DNA of 64,000 nucleotides from Streptomyces sp. ATexAB-D23 (GCF_000373645.1 NZ_KB892046.1:62001-126000); one strand, 5' to 3'. Shown: positions 36,850 through 45,269, counted from the stretch's first letter. The notes: generated by a model from the sequence alone, not told the origin. Made by a program: numbers and translations.

Positions 36850-36900
36850 CGGGCGCCGACGCCGAGGAGCTCGGGCACGCCGAGACGTGCGCGGCGACAG

Positions 36901-38109
36901 TTACGGGGAGGTCACCAGCGAGGCGCCGAACTTGCTCAGAGCCTCATTGACGGGCTGGAAGATGGTGTTCGTCTGGCCGCTGCCGCTGGAGCATGTGGCG
37001 AAGCTCCCTCCGGAGTGCAGACCCACCGCCTTGCCGGTCGCGGTGACGTAGCTCCCCCCGGAGTCCCCGCCGTCGGAACAGGCATTGGAGTACGACAGGC
37101 CGCCGATCGAAACATTGCCGTAGTTCACGGTCTGGTTGACCTTGGTCACCTGGCCGCAGCGCAACCCCGTGGTCTGCCCGGAGTGGCAGACGGCGGTGCC
37201 GACGACGGCTTGGGCGGAGCCCGTCACCCGGCGGTCGCCCTGGCCCCAGCCGGCCACCGTCGGCGCGAGCTGCCAGCCGGCCTGGTCGACGTCGACGATG
37301 CCGAAGTCGCCTTCGAAGGAGTTGACGCTGCCGGTGCCGGAGCGGTTGGAGACGCCGAGGCGGCTGTGGTCCTTCCCATAGGCGATCTGGTTGGCGTCGT
37401 TGGTGCAGTGCCCGGCCGTCAGGAACGCCTTGGCACCACCGGAGCGGGTGACGGAGAACCCGATCGAGCAAGCGCCCTCACTGCCGGGGTACCAGGCCTG
37501 CCCACCGATCACGCTTCCGCCCTGCTGGCGGGGGGCGTCGTGCACCTCGACGACACGCACACGGTCCCCCAGACCGGCCAGGCGCCGGCGCAGGGCAGCT
37601 GTCCCGACAGTGGCCCGGGCCGGGTCGACGCTGACCTCGATCCGGTCGGCGGAGGTGTCCGGTCCCCAGGAGACGACACCGGGTACGTCACGAGCCCAGC
37701 TGTCGACAGTGGCCAGGGTGGAGTCGAGCTGTGCCCGGCTGAGCCGGACTTGGTGGGCCACGGCTCCGGACCGCTCGACGACGGAGGCGTCGGCCGAACC
37801 GTGGACGGAGGCGTGCAGGCGTCCGTCCGAGGCGCTGAACCACATGGCGGTGATCCGGTCTCCTGCGGCGGACCGGATCGCGGTGGCGGTGCGTTCCGCC
37901 TTCTGTTCGGCGAGGACGCGTTCGCGGACACCGTCGGTGGTGAGGCCGAGGTCGCGGGCCATGGCCGCCTGCACGTCGGCCGGGACCGATGGTGCGGCAG
38001 GCGTCGGTGCCGCCGGGGGCGAGGCGTAGGCGGAGGAGGACGCCAGAGCGGCCAGGGTGGCTGTCGCTGCCAGACCGGCGGCGAAGGAGCGAAGTATGGC
38101 GGGAGGCAT
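36901..38109 (-). CDS. Streptogrisin-type S1 family serine protease with prodomain
   Basis: 402 residues. Signal peptide ending at AYA-29; an alpha-lytic-protease-type prodomain up to about residue 198; the mature enzyme begins near SVIGGQAWY. The triad is His234 (TAGHC), Asp268 (GDFGIVDVD) and Ser350 (GDSGGS). Cysteines in CSIGF/GHC, CHSG/LRC and SNAC/ATC could form three disulfides as in streptogrisins. The product is a secreted, self-activating protease. It is unrelated to the steroid genes on either side. Confidence 0.92.
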   Translation of the reverse strand: MPPAILRSFAAGLAATATLAALASSSAYASPPAAPTPAAPSVPADVQAAMARDLGLTTDGVRERVLAEQKAERTATAIRSAAGDRITAMWFSASDGRLHASVHGSADASVVERSGAVAHQVRLSRAQLDSTLATVDSWARDVPGVVSWGPDTSADRIEVSVDPARATVGTAALRRRLAGLGDRVRVVEVHDAPRQQGGSVIGGQAWYPGSEGACSIGFSVTRSGGAKAFLTAGHCTNDANQIAYGKDHSRLGVSNRSGTGSVNSFEGDFGIVDVDQAGWQLAPTVAGWGQGDRRVTGSAQAVVGTAVCHSGQTTGLRCGQVTKVNQTVNYGNVSIGGLSYSNACSDGGDSGGSYVTATGKAVGLHSGGSFATCSSGSGQTNTIFQPVNEALSKFGASLVTSP

Positions 38110-38206
38110 GAGATTCCTCTCGGGCAGAGCGGTGACGAGGCGCCACCGCGGTGGGGGCCTCCCCCGGGGCGGCGAACGGCGGGGCTCACCGGACTCGCGG
38201 CGCCCT

Positions 38207-38231
38207 GCGGGGAGGTGTACAGCGTCCCCGC
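38207..38231 (-). terminator. Hairpin GCGGGGA-N11-TCCCCGC downstream of ipdC
   Basis: 7-bp perfect stem about 90 bases past the ipdC stop on the minus strand and before the protease start. It is the best terminator candidate for the echA20-ipdABC operon, but with a long loop. Confidence 0.4.
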
Positions 38232-38322
38232 GGCGGCCGGCTCCGGGATATCCGGCGGATCCCTTGCGTCTGCGGCGGCCCGGGGATTCGGACTGCCCCG
38301 CCGATCGCGCACACCAGGACCG

Positions 38323-39390
38323 TCAGCCCGCCCCCGGCAGGGCCTTCAGCGTCGCCCGCGCCTCGTCCATGACCCGCTCGACCAGTTCCGCGCAGGACGG
38401 CAGGTCGCCGATGAGCCCGGCGACCTGGCCCGAGGCCATCACGCCGATGTCCGTGCGGCCCTCCACCAGCGAGGCCTTGAGCAGCATCGGGGTGTTGGCG
38501 GCCAGCAGCACCTGACTCCAGGACAGGTCCTTGCCGTGCTTCATCGCGAGGCCGTCGCGCACCAGCTGCGGCCAGCTCGCACCGGACTCGCGGCGGAACG
38601 CCGAGGCGTGCCGCACCGCCCGCAGCAGCGAGGCGGCGCGGCCGGAACGCTCCAGCGAATCGACCATGGCGGTCCGCAGCATCCGGTGCGGCAGGCCGTC
38701 CACCTGGTCGGTGACCGTGACGTCCTTGACGGTGGCGGCGAGGTACTTCGCCTTCACCTGGCCGGGAACGGTGCTGTCGGAGGTGAGCAGGAAGCGCGTG
38801 CCCATCCCGATCCCGGCCGCCCCGTAGGCGAGCGCGGCGACCAGACCGCGGCCGTCGTGGAAGCCGCCCGCCGCGATCACCGGGATGCCCACGGCGTCCA
38901 CGACCTGGGGGAGCAGCACCGTGGTGGCCACCTCGCCCGTGTGGCCGCCGCCCTCGCCGCCCTGGACCATCACCGCGTCCGCGCCCCATGCGGCGACCTT
39001 CTCCGCGTGCCGGCGGGCGCCGACGGAGGGGATGACGACGATACCGGCGTCCTTGAGGCGGGCGATCAGGTCCTTGGAGGGGGCGAGCGCGAAGGAGGCG
39101 ACCCGCACCCCCTCCTCGATCATGATCCCGACCCGCTCGCCAGCGTCGCCCGCGTCCGCCCGCAGATTGACGCCGAACGGCGCGTCCGTACGGGACTTGA
39201 CCTCACGGATCGCCGCACGCAGCTGCTCGACGCCCATCGTCGCGGAGGCCAGGATGCCGAGCGCCCCCGCCCGCGCGGACGCGGACACCAGACGGGGGCC
39301 GGCCACCCAGCCCATGCCCGTCTGCACGATCGGATACCGCACCCCGGTCAGCTCGGTGAGCGCGGTCGGCATCGGCGCAGGCCCGGTCAT
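38323..39390 (-). CDS. ipdC: IpdC, flavin-dependent reductase of HIP catabolism
   Basis: 355 residues, nitronate-monooxygenase/enoyl-reductase-like TIM barrel binding FMN: PIVQTGMGWVAG at the N-terminus, VQGGEGGGHTGEV and AAGGFHDGRGLVAALAYGAAGIGMGTRFL for the phosphate-binding loops. IpdC (Rv3553) follows ipdA and ipdB in the HIP cluster and reduces an unsaturated CoA intermediate after ring opening. The ATG overlaps the ipdB stop by 4 bases. Confidence 0.9.
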   Translation of the reverse strand: MTGPAPMPTALTELTGVRYPIVQTGMGWVAGPRLVSASARAGALGILASATMGVEQLRAAIREVKSRTDAPFGVNLRADAGDAGERVGIMIEEGVRVASFALAPSKDLIARLKDAGIVVIPSVGARRHAEKVAAWGADAVMVQGGEGGGHTGEVATTVLLPQVVDAVGIPVIAAGGFHDGRGLVAALAYGAAGIGMGTRFLLTSDSTVPGQVKAKYLAATVKDVTVTDQVDGLPHRMLRTAMVDSLERSGRAASLLRAVRHASAFRRESGASWPQLVRDGLAMKHGKDLSWSQVLLAANTPMLLKASLVEGRTDIGVMASGQVAGLIGDLPSCAELVERVMDEARATLKALPGAG

Positions 39391-40166
39391 GCCGGGACCT
39401 CCCGCTCGCGCAGCCCCTTCGGGTCGATCACCTCGCGGATCAGCCGCAGTTCGGCCTCGGTGGGCTCGCGGGTGAGCGGCACGTCGTCGGGGACGGACAG
39501 GGCGAAGCCGGTGGCCGCGGTGACCTGGTCGACGGCGACGCCCGGGTGCAGGGAGCGGATGCGCATGGTGCGATCGGGGGTCTCGAAGTCGAAGACGCCC
39601 AGATCGGTGATGACGCCAGGGATGCGGTGGTAGCGGGTCGCGGACGGGCCGGCCGCCGCCGCCCGGTCGTAGCCGACCCCGCTCACCATGTCGACGTGCT
39701 CCACGAACACCCGCGCCGAGTGCCTGGGCACCCAGTAACTCGTCGGGTTGTTCAGGGTGTTGACGGGCGCACCGCGCACCCCGAGCAGCTGCCGGGTGGG
39801 CCTGGCCCAGTCGCCGATGCAGGAGATGTTCTGGTTGCCGTGCCGGTCGAGCTGGCTGGCGCCCATCATCACGTGCCGGCGGCCGGTGGCGGTGAGTGTC
39901 AGGTGCTGGCGGAACGGCAGCCAGCCCTCGACGCTCCCCGGCCGCGCCCCCATTGCCGGGGTGTCGCCCATCAGCAGGGCCTCCCCGTCGGTCAGCAGCA
40001 GGCCGGGGGAGAAGGTCAGCTTCGCCAGGCGGGCGCCGACCGCCGGGACGGTGCCCATCGGGCTGGCGAGGATCTCCCCGGCGTCGCGCCAGGCCTCGGC
40101 GCACGCCACCACGCAGTACTCGGCGCGGCTGGCCGGGGCGGCGGCGCCGGTCTCGGTGCGGCTCAT
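39387..40166 (-). CDS. ipdB: IpdB, beta subunit of the ring-opening CoA hydrolase
   Basis: 259 residues, CoA-transferase family I beta subunit fold with GASQLDRHGNQNIS and the SGVGYDRA region. The canonical catalytic Glu-x-Gly of CoA transferases is not evident, which is expected because IpdAB is a hydrolase: it opens ring C of the COCHEA-CoA intermediate in HIP catabolism. It lies between ipdA and ipdC with 4-base overlaps on each side. Confidence 0.9.
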   Translation of the reverse strand: MSRTETGAAAPASRAEYCVVACAEAWRDAGEILASPMGTVPAVGARLAKLTFSPGLLLTDGEALLMGDTPAMGARPGSVEGWLPFRQHLTLTATGRRHVMMGASQLDRHGNQNISCIGDWARPTRQLLGVRGAPVNTLNNPTSYWVPRHSARVFVEHVDMVSGVGYDRAAAAGPSATRYHRIPGVITDLGVFDFETPDRTMRIRSLHPGVAVDQVTAATGFALSVPDDVPLTREPTEAELRLIREVIDPKGLREREVPA

Positions 40167-41032
40167 GCTTCCTCCTCCTGGTGGAACGCGGTGACGGCGG
40201 CCTGGTAGGCGGCCTCGTCCCCGGACAGGAACCGGGCGACGAACGCGGGCCACGCCTCGGGGTCCCGGGCGGCCCGCACATAGGCGCGCTGGAAGGACTC
40301 GTCGCGGTCGTGGTCGGGCACGCAGGAGGTGAAGTGCGCGCCGTTCGGCGTCTCGACCACCCCGTCCACGAAGAGCCGCTTCACCAGCAGCGTCTGCGGC
40401 CCGTGCTCCTTCAGCAGATCCGCCGTCTCCACGATCCGCTCGCAGGAGACGTACGCCTGGTCCGCCGCCTCGCAGAACAGGTCGTCGAAGTACGGGTCGG
40501 GGCCCAGATACTGGCCGTTGCCCTGCGCGTCGCAGCGGTTGAGGTGGACCAGGGCCGCGTCCAGCCGCAGCGCCGGCGCCGCGACCAGCTTCTCCCCGTC
40601 CTCGTACGGCGAGGTGACCGTGCGCAGGGCCGGGTTGACCTCCATCAGGTCCGAGCCGAGACCGGCGCGCACCGGCATGAACGGCAGCCGCTGCGCGCCC
40701 GCCGTCAGGCCCCACATCATCATGGCCTCGTCCAGCTCGACCATCTCGAACGCGCCGCGCTGCCGGGCCGCCGTGAAGTGCGGCTCCAGCGGGACCGAGT
40801 CGAGCGTGCCGAACGCCGTGACCAGCTTGCGGATCCGCCCGGCCGCCGCGAGCAGGCCGACGTCCGGCCCGCCGTACGACACCACGGTCAGATCGGTGAT
40901 GTCCGACCGCAGCAGCGCCCGGACCAGGGCCATCGGCTTGCGGCGCGAGCCCCAGCCGCCGATCCCGACCGTCATGCCGCTCTCCAGCCGGCCGACGACG
41001 TCGTCGGCCGTCATCGTCTTGTCCTGTGTCAC
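40163..41032 (-). CDS. ipdA: IpdA, alpha subunit of the ring-opening CoA hydrolase
   Basis: 289 residues, CoA-transferase family I alpha subunit: GMTVGIGGWGSRRKPMALVRALL near the N-terminus (glycine-rich loop) and VHLNRCDAQGNGQYLGPDPYFDDLF. With IpdB it forms the heterotetramer that hydrolyses ring C. The best start is a GTG that overlaps the echA20 stop (GTGA), since an internal ATG seven codons later has no coupling. The gene order echA20-ipdA-ipdB-ipdC is that of Rv3550-Rv3553. Confidence 0.9.
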   Translation of the reverse strand: MTQDKTMTADDVVGRLESGMTVGIGGWGSRRKPMALVRALLRSDITDLTVVSYGGPDVGLLAAAGRIRKLVTAFGTLDSVPLEPHFTAARQRGAFEMVELDEAMMMWGLTAGAQRLPFMPVRAGLGSDLMEVNPALRTVTSPYEDGEKLVAAPALRLDAALVHLNRCDAQGNGQYLGPDPYFDDLFCEAADQAYVSCERIVETADLLKEHGPQTLLVKRLFVDGVVETPNGAHFTSCVPDHDRDESFQRAYVRAARDPEAWPAFVARFLSGDEAAYQAAVTAFHQEEEA

Positions 41033-41784
41033 GCCTGCTGCTCCTTGTCCGTGCCGAAGGTGTCGCGCACCCGGTCGGCCACGCCGCTGAGATTGGCCTC
41101 GAAGGTGAAGCCCTGCTCGAAGCGGTAGCTGCGGCGTACGTCGACGGGGTCGATGCCGTTGATGGCGGCCTTGGCCAGCCGGATCAGGTAGCCGTCCTTG
41201 GCGGCGATCTCCCGGGCGAGGCCGAGGGCTTCCGCGGCCAGCCGGTCGCGCGGGACGACGCTCCACACCGAGCCGTGCCGGTGCAGTTCCTGGGCCGTGA
41301 CCGTGCGGGAGGTGTAGTACAGCGCCCGCATCAGGTGCTGCGGGACCAGCCGGGCCAGATGGGTTGCCGCGCCGAGCGCGCCCCGGTCCAGCTCGGGCAG
41401 GCCGAAGGTCGCGTCCTCACTGGCCACGATCGCGTCGGCGTTGCCCACCAGGCCGATGCCGCCGCCCAGGCAGAAGCCGTGCACGGCGGCGACCACCGGG
41501 ACCTCGCAGTCGTACACCGCCGCGAACGCCTCGTAGCAGCCGCGGTTGGCGCCGATCAGCGCCTCGGGGCCGGTGGCGCGCTGCATCTCCTTGATGTCCA
41601 CGCCCGCGTTGAAGCCGCGGCCTTCGGCGGTGAGGACCACGCACCGGATGTCCGGGTCGGAGCCGGCGGCCCGGACCGCCGCCGCGAGGTCGTACCAGCC
41701 CCGCACGGGCAGGGCGTTGACCGGGGGGAAGTCCACGGTGACGAGGGCGATGCCCTCTTCCGGGACGGAGGTGGAGACACCCAT
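41029..41784 (-). CDS. echA20: EchA20, ring D-opening crotonase
   Basis: 251 residues, crotonase fold: TAEGRGFNAGVDIKEMQRATG and HGFCLGGGIGLVGNADAIVASEDATFGLPELDRG are the two oxyanion-hole segments. EchA20 (Rv3550) opens ring D of the HIP-derived beta-diketone CoA thioester by hydrolytic C-C cleavage. It leads the minus-strand operon, and the KstR2-like site at 41807-41822 lies 23 bases before its ATG. Confidence 0.9.
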   Translation of the reverse strand: MGVSTSVPEEGIALVTVDFPPVNALPVRGWYDLAAAVRAAGSDPDIRCVVLTAEGRGFNAGVDIKEMQRATGPEALIGANRGCYEAFAAVYDCEVPVVAAVHGFCLGGGIGLVGNADAIVASEDATFGLPELDRGALGAATHLARLVPQHLMRALYYTSRTVTAQELHRHGSVWSVVPRDRLAAEALGLAREIAAKDGYLIRLAKAAINGIDPVDVRRSYRFEQGFTFEANLSGVADRVRDTFGTDKEQQA

Positions 41785-41806
41785 GAGCAGATCAGCTACC
41801 TTTCCA

Positions 41807-41822
41807 CCTAACGTTTGTTTGG
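41807..41822. promoter_or_regulatory. KstR2-like operator CCTAACGTTTGTTTGG
   Basis: Shares the outer arms CCTAAC-N4-GTTTGG exactly with the site at 26188-26203. The inner four bases differ, and the fit to the mycobacterial KstR2 consensus is weaker. It is placed at the presumed start of echA20 transcription. Confidence 0.55.
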
Positions 41823-41825
41823 TTC

Positions 41826-41870
41826 AACGTAGCAGTGATGCGGACGCGGCGGGAGAGCGTCATACCACTC
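41826..41870 (-). promoter_or_regulatory. Putative echA20 promoter: GAGTGGTATG-N29-TACGTT
   Basis: On the minus strand, GAGTGGTATG (41870-41861) resembles the CAGYGGGAYG/GAGTGGGATG box of the plus-strand steroid promoters and stands 29 bases before TACGTT (41831-41826). The operator follows 3 bases later. The plus-strand side also contains a palindrome ACCACT-C-AGTGGT (41864-41876). Confidence 0.4.
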
Positions 41871-41942
41871 AGTGGTGACCGGCACCGCCGGTGGTGACGG
41901 CCCCCGCTCCCCGCTGACCCGCCGATGGAAAGGACACCCGTC

Positions 41943-42863
41943 ATGACCTCATCGACCGCTCTGTGCACCGGACGCGTCGCCGCCGTGACCGGCGCGGGCC
42001 GGGGCCTCGGCCGCGCCCACGCCCTGGCCCTCGCCGCCGAGGGGGCGAAGGTCGTCGTCAACGACCTGGGCGTGGGCATCGACGGCTCGGGTACGGCCAC
42101 CGGGCCCGCCCAGGAGGTCGTGGAGCGCATCCGCGCGGCCGGCGGCGAGGCCGTCGCGCACAACGGCGACATCGCCACCGACGCGGGCGCGGCCTCCCTC
42201 GTCGCCACCGCGCTCGACACCTTCGGCCGGCTCGACACGCTCGTCAACAACGCCGGATTCCTCCGCGACCGGATGCTGGTCAACCTGGACGAGGACGACT
42301 GGGACGCGGTCATGCGCGTCCACCTCAAGGGCCACTTCCTGCCGCTCAGGCACGCGGCGGCGCACTGGCGCGCCGAGGCGAAGGCCGGCCGCACCCCCTG
42401 CGCCCGCGTGATCAACACCAGCTCCGGGGCGGGGCTGCTGGGTAGTGTCGGCCAGGGCAACTACGCCGCCGCCAAGGCCGGGATCGTCGGACTGACCCTG
42501 GTGGCCGCCGCCGAGATGGGCAGGTACGGGGTCCAGGTCAACGCCATCGCCCCCGCCGCCCGCACCCGGATGACCGAGGACACCTTCGCGCAGACCATGG
42601 CGGCGCCCGCCGAGGGGGAGTTCGACGCGATGGCCCCGGAGAACGTCTCGCCGCTCGTCGTCTGGCTCGGCTCCCCGGGCTGCGAGGGGGTCAGCGGCCG
42701 GGTCTTCGAGACCGAGGGCGGCCGGATCACCGTGATGGAGGGCTGGCGGCCGGGCCCCACCGCGGACAAGGGCGCCCGGTGGAGCCCGGCCGAGGCCGGG
42801 GAGGCGGCGCTGAAGCTCCTCGGCCGGGCCGAGGCGCCGCAGCCGGTGTACGGGGCGCGCTGA
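41943..42863 (+). CDS. Short-chain dehydrogenase, Rv3548c-like
   Basis: 306 residues. SDR with VTGAGRGLGRAHALALAAEGAKVVVNDLGVGIDGSG, LVNNAGFLRDRML, the serine in NTSSGAG and YAAAKAG. The extended length and the VVVNDLG start are those of Hsd4A/MFE-2-type hydroxyacyl-CoA dehydrogenases. In M. tuberculosis the homologous SDR Rv3548c lies near echA20, divergent, as here. It is likely an NAD-dependent 3-hydroxyacyl-CoA dehydrogenase of steroid or HIP degradation. GAAAGGAC precedes the ATG. Confidence 0.82.
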   Translation: MTSSTALCTGRVAAVTGAGRGLGRAHALALAAEGAKVVVNDLGVGIDGSGTATGPAQEVVERIRAAGGEAVAHNGDIATDAGAASLVATALDTFGRLDTLVNNAGFLRDRMLVNLDEDDWDAVMRVHLKGHFLPLRHAAAHWRAEAKAGRTPCARVINTSSGAGLLGSVGQGNYAAAKAGIVGLTLVAAAEMGRYGVQVNAIAPAARTRMTEDTFAQTMAAPAEGEFDAMAPENVSPLVVWLGSPGCEGVSGRVFETEGGRITVMEGWRPGPTADKGARWSPAEAGEAALKLLGRAEAPQPVYGAR

Positions 42864-42884
42864 CGGCGTACGCGCACGCGGCGA

Positions 42885-42913
42885 GGCCCGGGTGACGGGC
42901 TGTCACCCGGGCC
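42885..42913. terminator. Perfect 12-bp bidirectional terminator
   Basis: GGCCCGGGTGAC and GTCACCCGGGCC are exact complements around a 5-base loop, between the convergent SDR (+) and SnoaL-like (-) genes. Confidence 0.75.
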
Positions 42914-42929
42914 CCGCCCGCCGGAGGAG

Positions 42930-43427
42930 TCAGCCGCCCGCCGGCTCCCCGCGCACGCCCCGGGCCAGCAGCACGGGGGACTCCGCCCGGCCGTCCAGGA
43001 CGCGGTTGGTACGGGTGACCACCTGCCAGCCCGCACCCCCCGGCGTACGGCACAGCCGCCAGTGGTTGGCGGTCGCCCGGCGCACGACGTACCGGCCCGC
43101 CTCGTGCACCACCATCAGCGAATGGCACACCGCCACCGCCTCGTCGCCCTCCACGGTGATGTGCGGCGGGCCCACCACATGCGCGCAGCCCTGCCGTATC
43201 CAGCCCCGGTGCGCGGGGGAGCGCACCATCTCGCCGATCCGCTCCCGGCCCGCGAGGTAGAGCTCGTCGATGTCGTACACCCCGTCCGGGGCCCAGAGCG
43301 CGGCCACCGCGTCCGCCTCGCCGCTGTCCACCAGCGGTCCGTACGAGGCCATCGCGCGGGCCACGGCGCGCTCGTCCTCCAGCAGCCTCAGCCGCGCCTC
43401 CAGGGCGGCGATCCGGTCCTCGCTCAT
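42930..43427 (-). CDS. SnoaL-like (NTF2-fold) protein, possible steroid dehydratase or isomerase
   Basis: 165 residues, a single NTF2-like/SnoaL domain after an N-terminal helix (RIAALEARLRLLEDERAV). Family members include ketosteroid isomerase and BaiE, the bile acid 7-alpha-dehydratase. Tyr29 and Asp34 (YGPLVD) have the spacing of the BaiE Tyr/Asp pair, and His83 (CAHVVG) falls where BaiE has its catalytic His, but the last BaiE Asp is not conserved. The gene is coupled by a 4-base overlap to a luciferase-like oxidoreductase. A steroid ligand is inferred from context; polyketide-type cyclase chemistry is the alternative. Confidence 0.7.
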   Translation of the reverse strand: MSEDRIAALEARLRLLEDERAVARAMASYGPLVDSGEADAVAALWAPDGVYDIDELYLAGRERIGEMVRSPAHRGWIRQGCAHVVGPPHITVEGDEAVAVCHSLMVVHEAGRYVVRRATANHWRLCRTPGGAGWQVVTRTNRVLDGRAESPVLLARGVRGEPAGG

Positions 43428-44293
43428 GCCCGCGCCCCCGCCGGGAGGTCCGCGACGACGGCGAGCGCCTCCAGCTGTTCGGCGTAGTGGGCCGCCGAGC
43501 GCGCGCTCAACGACACGCTGACCAGCGTGGCACCGGCATCGGACACCTTCCGCAACGCCTCGGCCGCACCGTGCGCGTCGCCGGACGGGTCCAGCGGGCG
43601 GCCCGCGCTCAGCACCACCTCGAAGCCCTCCGGCAGTGCGGCGGCGCCCACCATCTCGCCCAGCCGGTCGAGCGGCAGCCCGAACGGCACCCAGCCGTCG
43701 CCGTGCGCGAGTGCCCGGCGCAGCGAACGCGGCGTACGCCCCCCGATCCACAGCGGCACCCGGTCCTGCACCGCGTGCGGCTCCACCACCAGCCCCGCGT
43801 AGTCGAAGTGCTCACCGTGGTAGGCCGGTTCACGCCGGGACAGCGAGGCCCGCAGCGCGGCGAGCGCGTCGTCCGCGAGGGCGCCCCGGCCCTCGAAGGC
43901 CGCACCGAGCAGCCGGAACTCCTCCTCCAGGCTGCCCACCCCCAGACCCAGGACGACCCGCCCGCCCGAGACGCGGTCCAGGGTGCCGTAGCGCTTCGCG
44001 ATCTCCAGCGGATGGTGGTAGCCGAGGACCAGGACCTGGGTGGCGAACCTGATCCGGCTGGTCCGGGCGGCCAGATGGCCGAAGGTGGACAGCGGGTCCC
44101 AGTAGGTGCCGCCGCGCTGCTGTGCGATGTCAGCCGGCACCGCGACATGCTCCGAGCAGGTCAGATGGTGGAAGCCGAGCCGGTCGGCGGCCTCGGCGAC
44201 CGCCCCCAGCTCCTCGATGCCGGCGGCGCGTTCCCAGGGGGAGTGGACGCCGGGGACGGCCGTGACGACGGGACTGTTGATGCCGAGCCGCAT
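43424..44293 (-). CDS. LLM-class flavin/F420-dependent oxidoreductase
   Basis: 289 residues of the luciferase-like monooxygenase family, probably F420- or FMN-dependent (the TIGR03619-like actinobacterial group): MRLGINSPVV start, HLTCSEHVAVP, RIRFATQVLVLGYHHPLEIAKRYGTLDRVSGGRVVLGLGVGSLEEEF. It is transcribed with the SnoaL-like gene and divergently from the 3-alpha-HSD. A redox step or oxygenation on a steroid is likely by context. The cofactor cannot be fixed from sequence alone. Confidence 0.82.
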   Translation of the reverse strand: MRLGINSPVVTAVPGVHSPWERAAGIEELGAVAEAADRLGFHHLTCSEHVAVPADIAQQRGGTYWDPLSTFGHLAARTSRIRFATQVLVLGYHHPLEIAKRYGTLDRVSGGRVVLGLGVGSLEEEFRLLGAAFEGRGALADDALAALRASLSRREPAYHGEHFDYAGLVVEPHAVQDRVPLWIGGRTPRSLRRALAHGDGWVPFGLPLDRLGEMVGAAALPEGFEVVLSAGRPLDPSGDAHGAAEALRKVSDAGATLVSVSLSARSAAHYAEQLEALAVVADLPAGARA

Positions 44294-44416
44294 GGGGAAA
44301 CCTCTCTCGGGCCGGACGGTAGGGGCAGCGAGACGCCATCCAAGCCGCCCCGCCGCGCACGCGAAGGCCGGGTCCCGGTGGGCGGGAGACCCTGCGCGCC
44401 GGGCGGCCCGTCCGGT

Positions 44417-44460
44417 CAGCGGGACGTCGCGCGACCACCCCGGCCCGCAGCTCCTACGGT
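44417..44460 (+). promoter_or_regulatory. Putative activator-dependent promoter: CAGCGGGACG-N28-TACGGT
   Basis: Box at 44417-44426, -10-like TACGGT at 44455-44460, again exactly 28 bases apart, with the start codon 33 bases further. No -35 hexamer is visible. This is the same arrangement as at 11146 and 47325. Confidence 0.5.
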
Positions 44461-44492
44461 GCGGGAGTCATCCACCGAGCTGAGGAGTACCC

Positions 44493-45269
44493 ATGCCGCG
44501 CAATGTCGTCGTCACCGGATCGGGTTCCGGGATCGGTGCCGCCCTCACCGCACTGCTCCGCGCCCGGGGCGACCGGGTGATCGGGGTGGACCTGCGGGGC
44601 GGCGACCTGAATGCCGACCTGTCCACACCCGAAGGACGCGCCGCCGCCGCCGAGGCCGCGTCCCGGGCCGCCGGCTCCGTGGTCGACGCGGTCGTCACCT
44701 GTGCCGGCACCGCCGAACCGGGGCGCTCCATGGTGACCGTCAACTACTTCGGCACCACCGAGTTCCTGACGGCCCTGCGGCCGGCCCTCGCGGCGGCCGA
44801 GCGGCCCCGGGTCGTGGCCATCGGCTCCATCTCCGGCACCCGGACAGCCGACCCGGACGTCGTCGCCGCCTGCCTCGCGGGCGACGAGACCACGGCCCTG
44901 GCGCACGCCGACCGCGCGGTGGCCGAGGGCCGTGCGCGACAGCTGTACCCCTCGTCCAAGTCGGCGCTCGCCCAGTGGGCGAGGCGTACCGCGGTCGCCG
45001 AGGGCTGGGCGGACGCCGGAATCGCCGTGAACGTGGTGGCACCCGGCATCGTCCTCACCCCGATGAGCTCGGGCCTCTTCGACGACCCCGGGATGCGCGA
45101 GGTCATGGACGCGGCGGTCCCCATGCCCCTCAACGGCTACCTGGAGCCCGAGGACGTCGCCCGCGCCGTACTGTTCCTCGCCTCCGAGGCCAACAGCCAC
45201 ATCACCGGGCAGGTGGTGTACGTCGACGGGGGCGCCGAAGCGACCCTGCGCGGCCCCGGCGTGTTCTGA
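44493..45269 (+). CDS. hsdA: 3-alpha-hydroxysteroid dehydrogenase/carbonyl reductase (HsdA-like SDR)
   Basis: 258 residues. Unlike the other SDRs here it has the HsdA layout of Comamonas testosteroni: a short VVTGSGSGIGAAL cofactor loop, VIGVDLRGGDLNADLSTPEGR, VTVNYFGTTEFL, the catalytic YPSSKSA and a C-terminal VYVDGGAEATLRGPGVF tail. HsdA interconverts 3-alpha-hydroxy and 3-keto steroids and also reduces carbonyls, which fits entry of bile acids or androsterone-like substrates into the pathway. GAGGAG lies before the ATG. Confidence 0.8.
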   Translation: MPRNVVVTGSGSGIGAALTALLRARGDRVIGVDLRGGDLNADLSTPEGRAAAAEAASRAAGSVVDAVVTCAGTAEPGRSMVTVNYFGTTEFLTALRPALAAAERPRVVAIGSISGTRTADPDVVAACLAGDETTALAHADRAVAEGRARQLYPSSKSALAQWARRTAVAEGWADAGIAVNVVAPGIVLTPMSSGLFDDPGMREVMDAAVPMPLNGYLEPEDVARAVLFLASEANSHITGQVVYVDGGAEATLRGPGVF

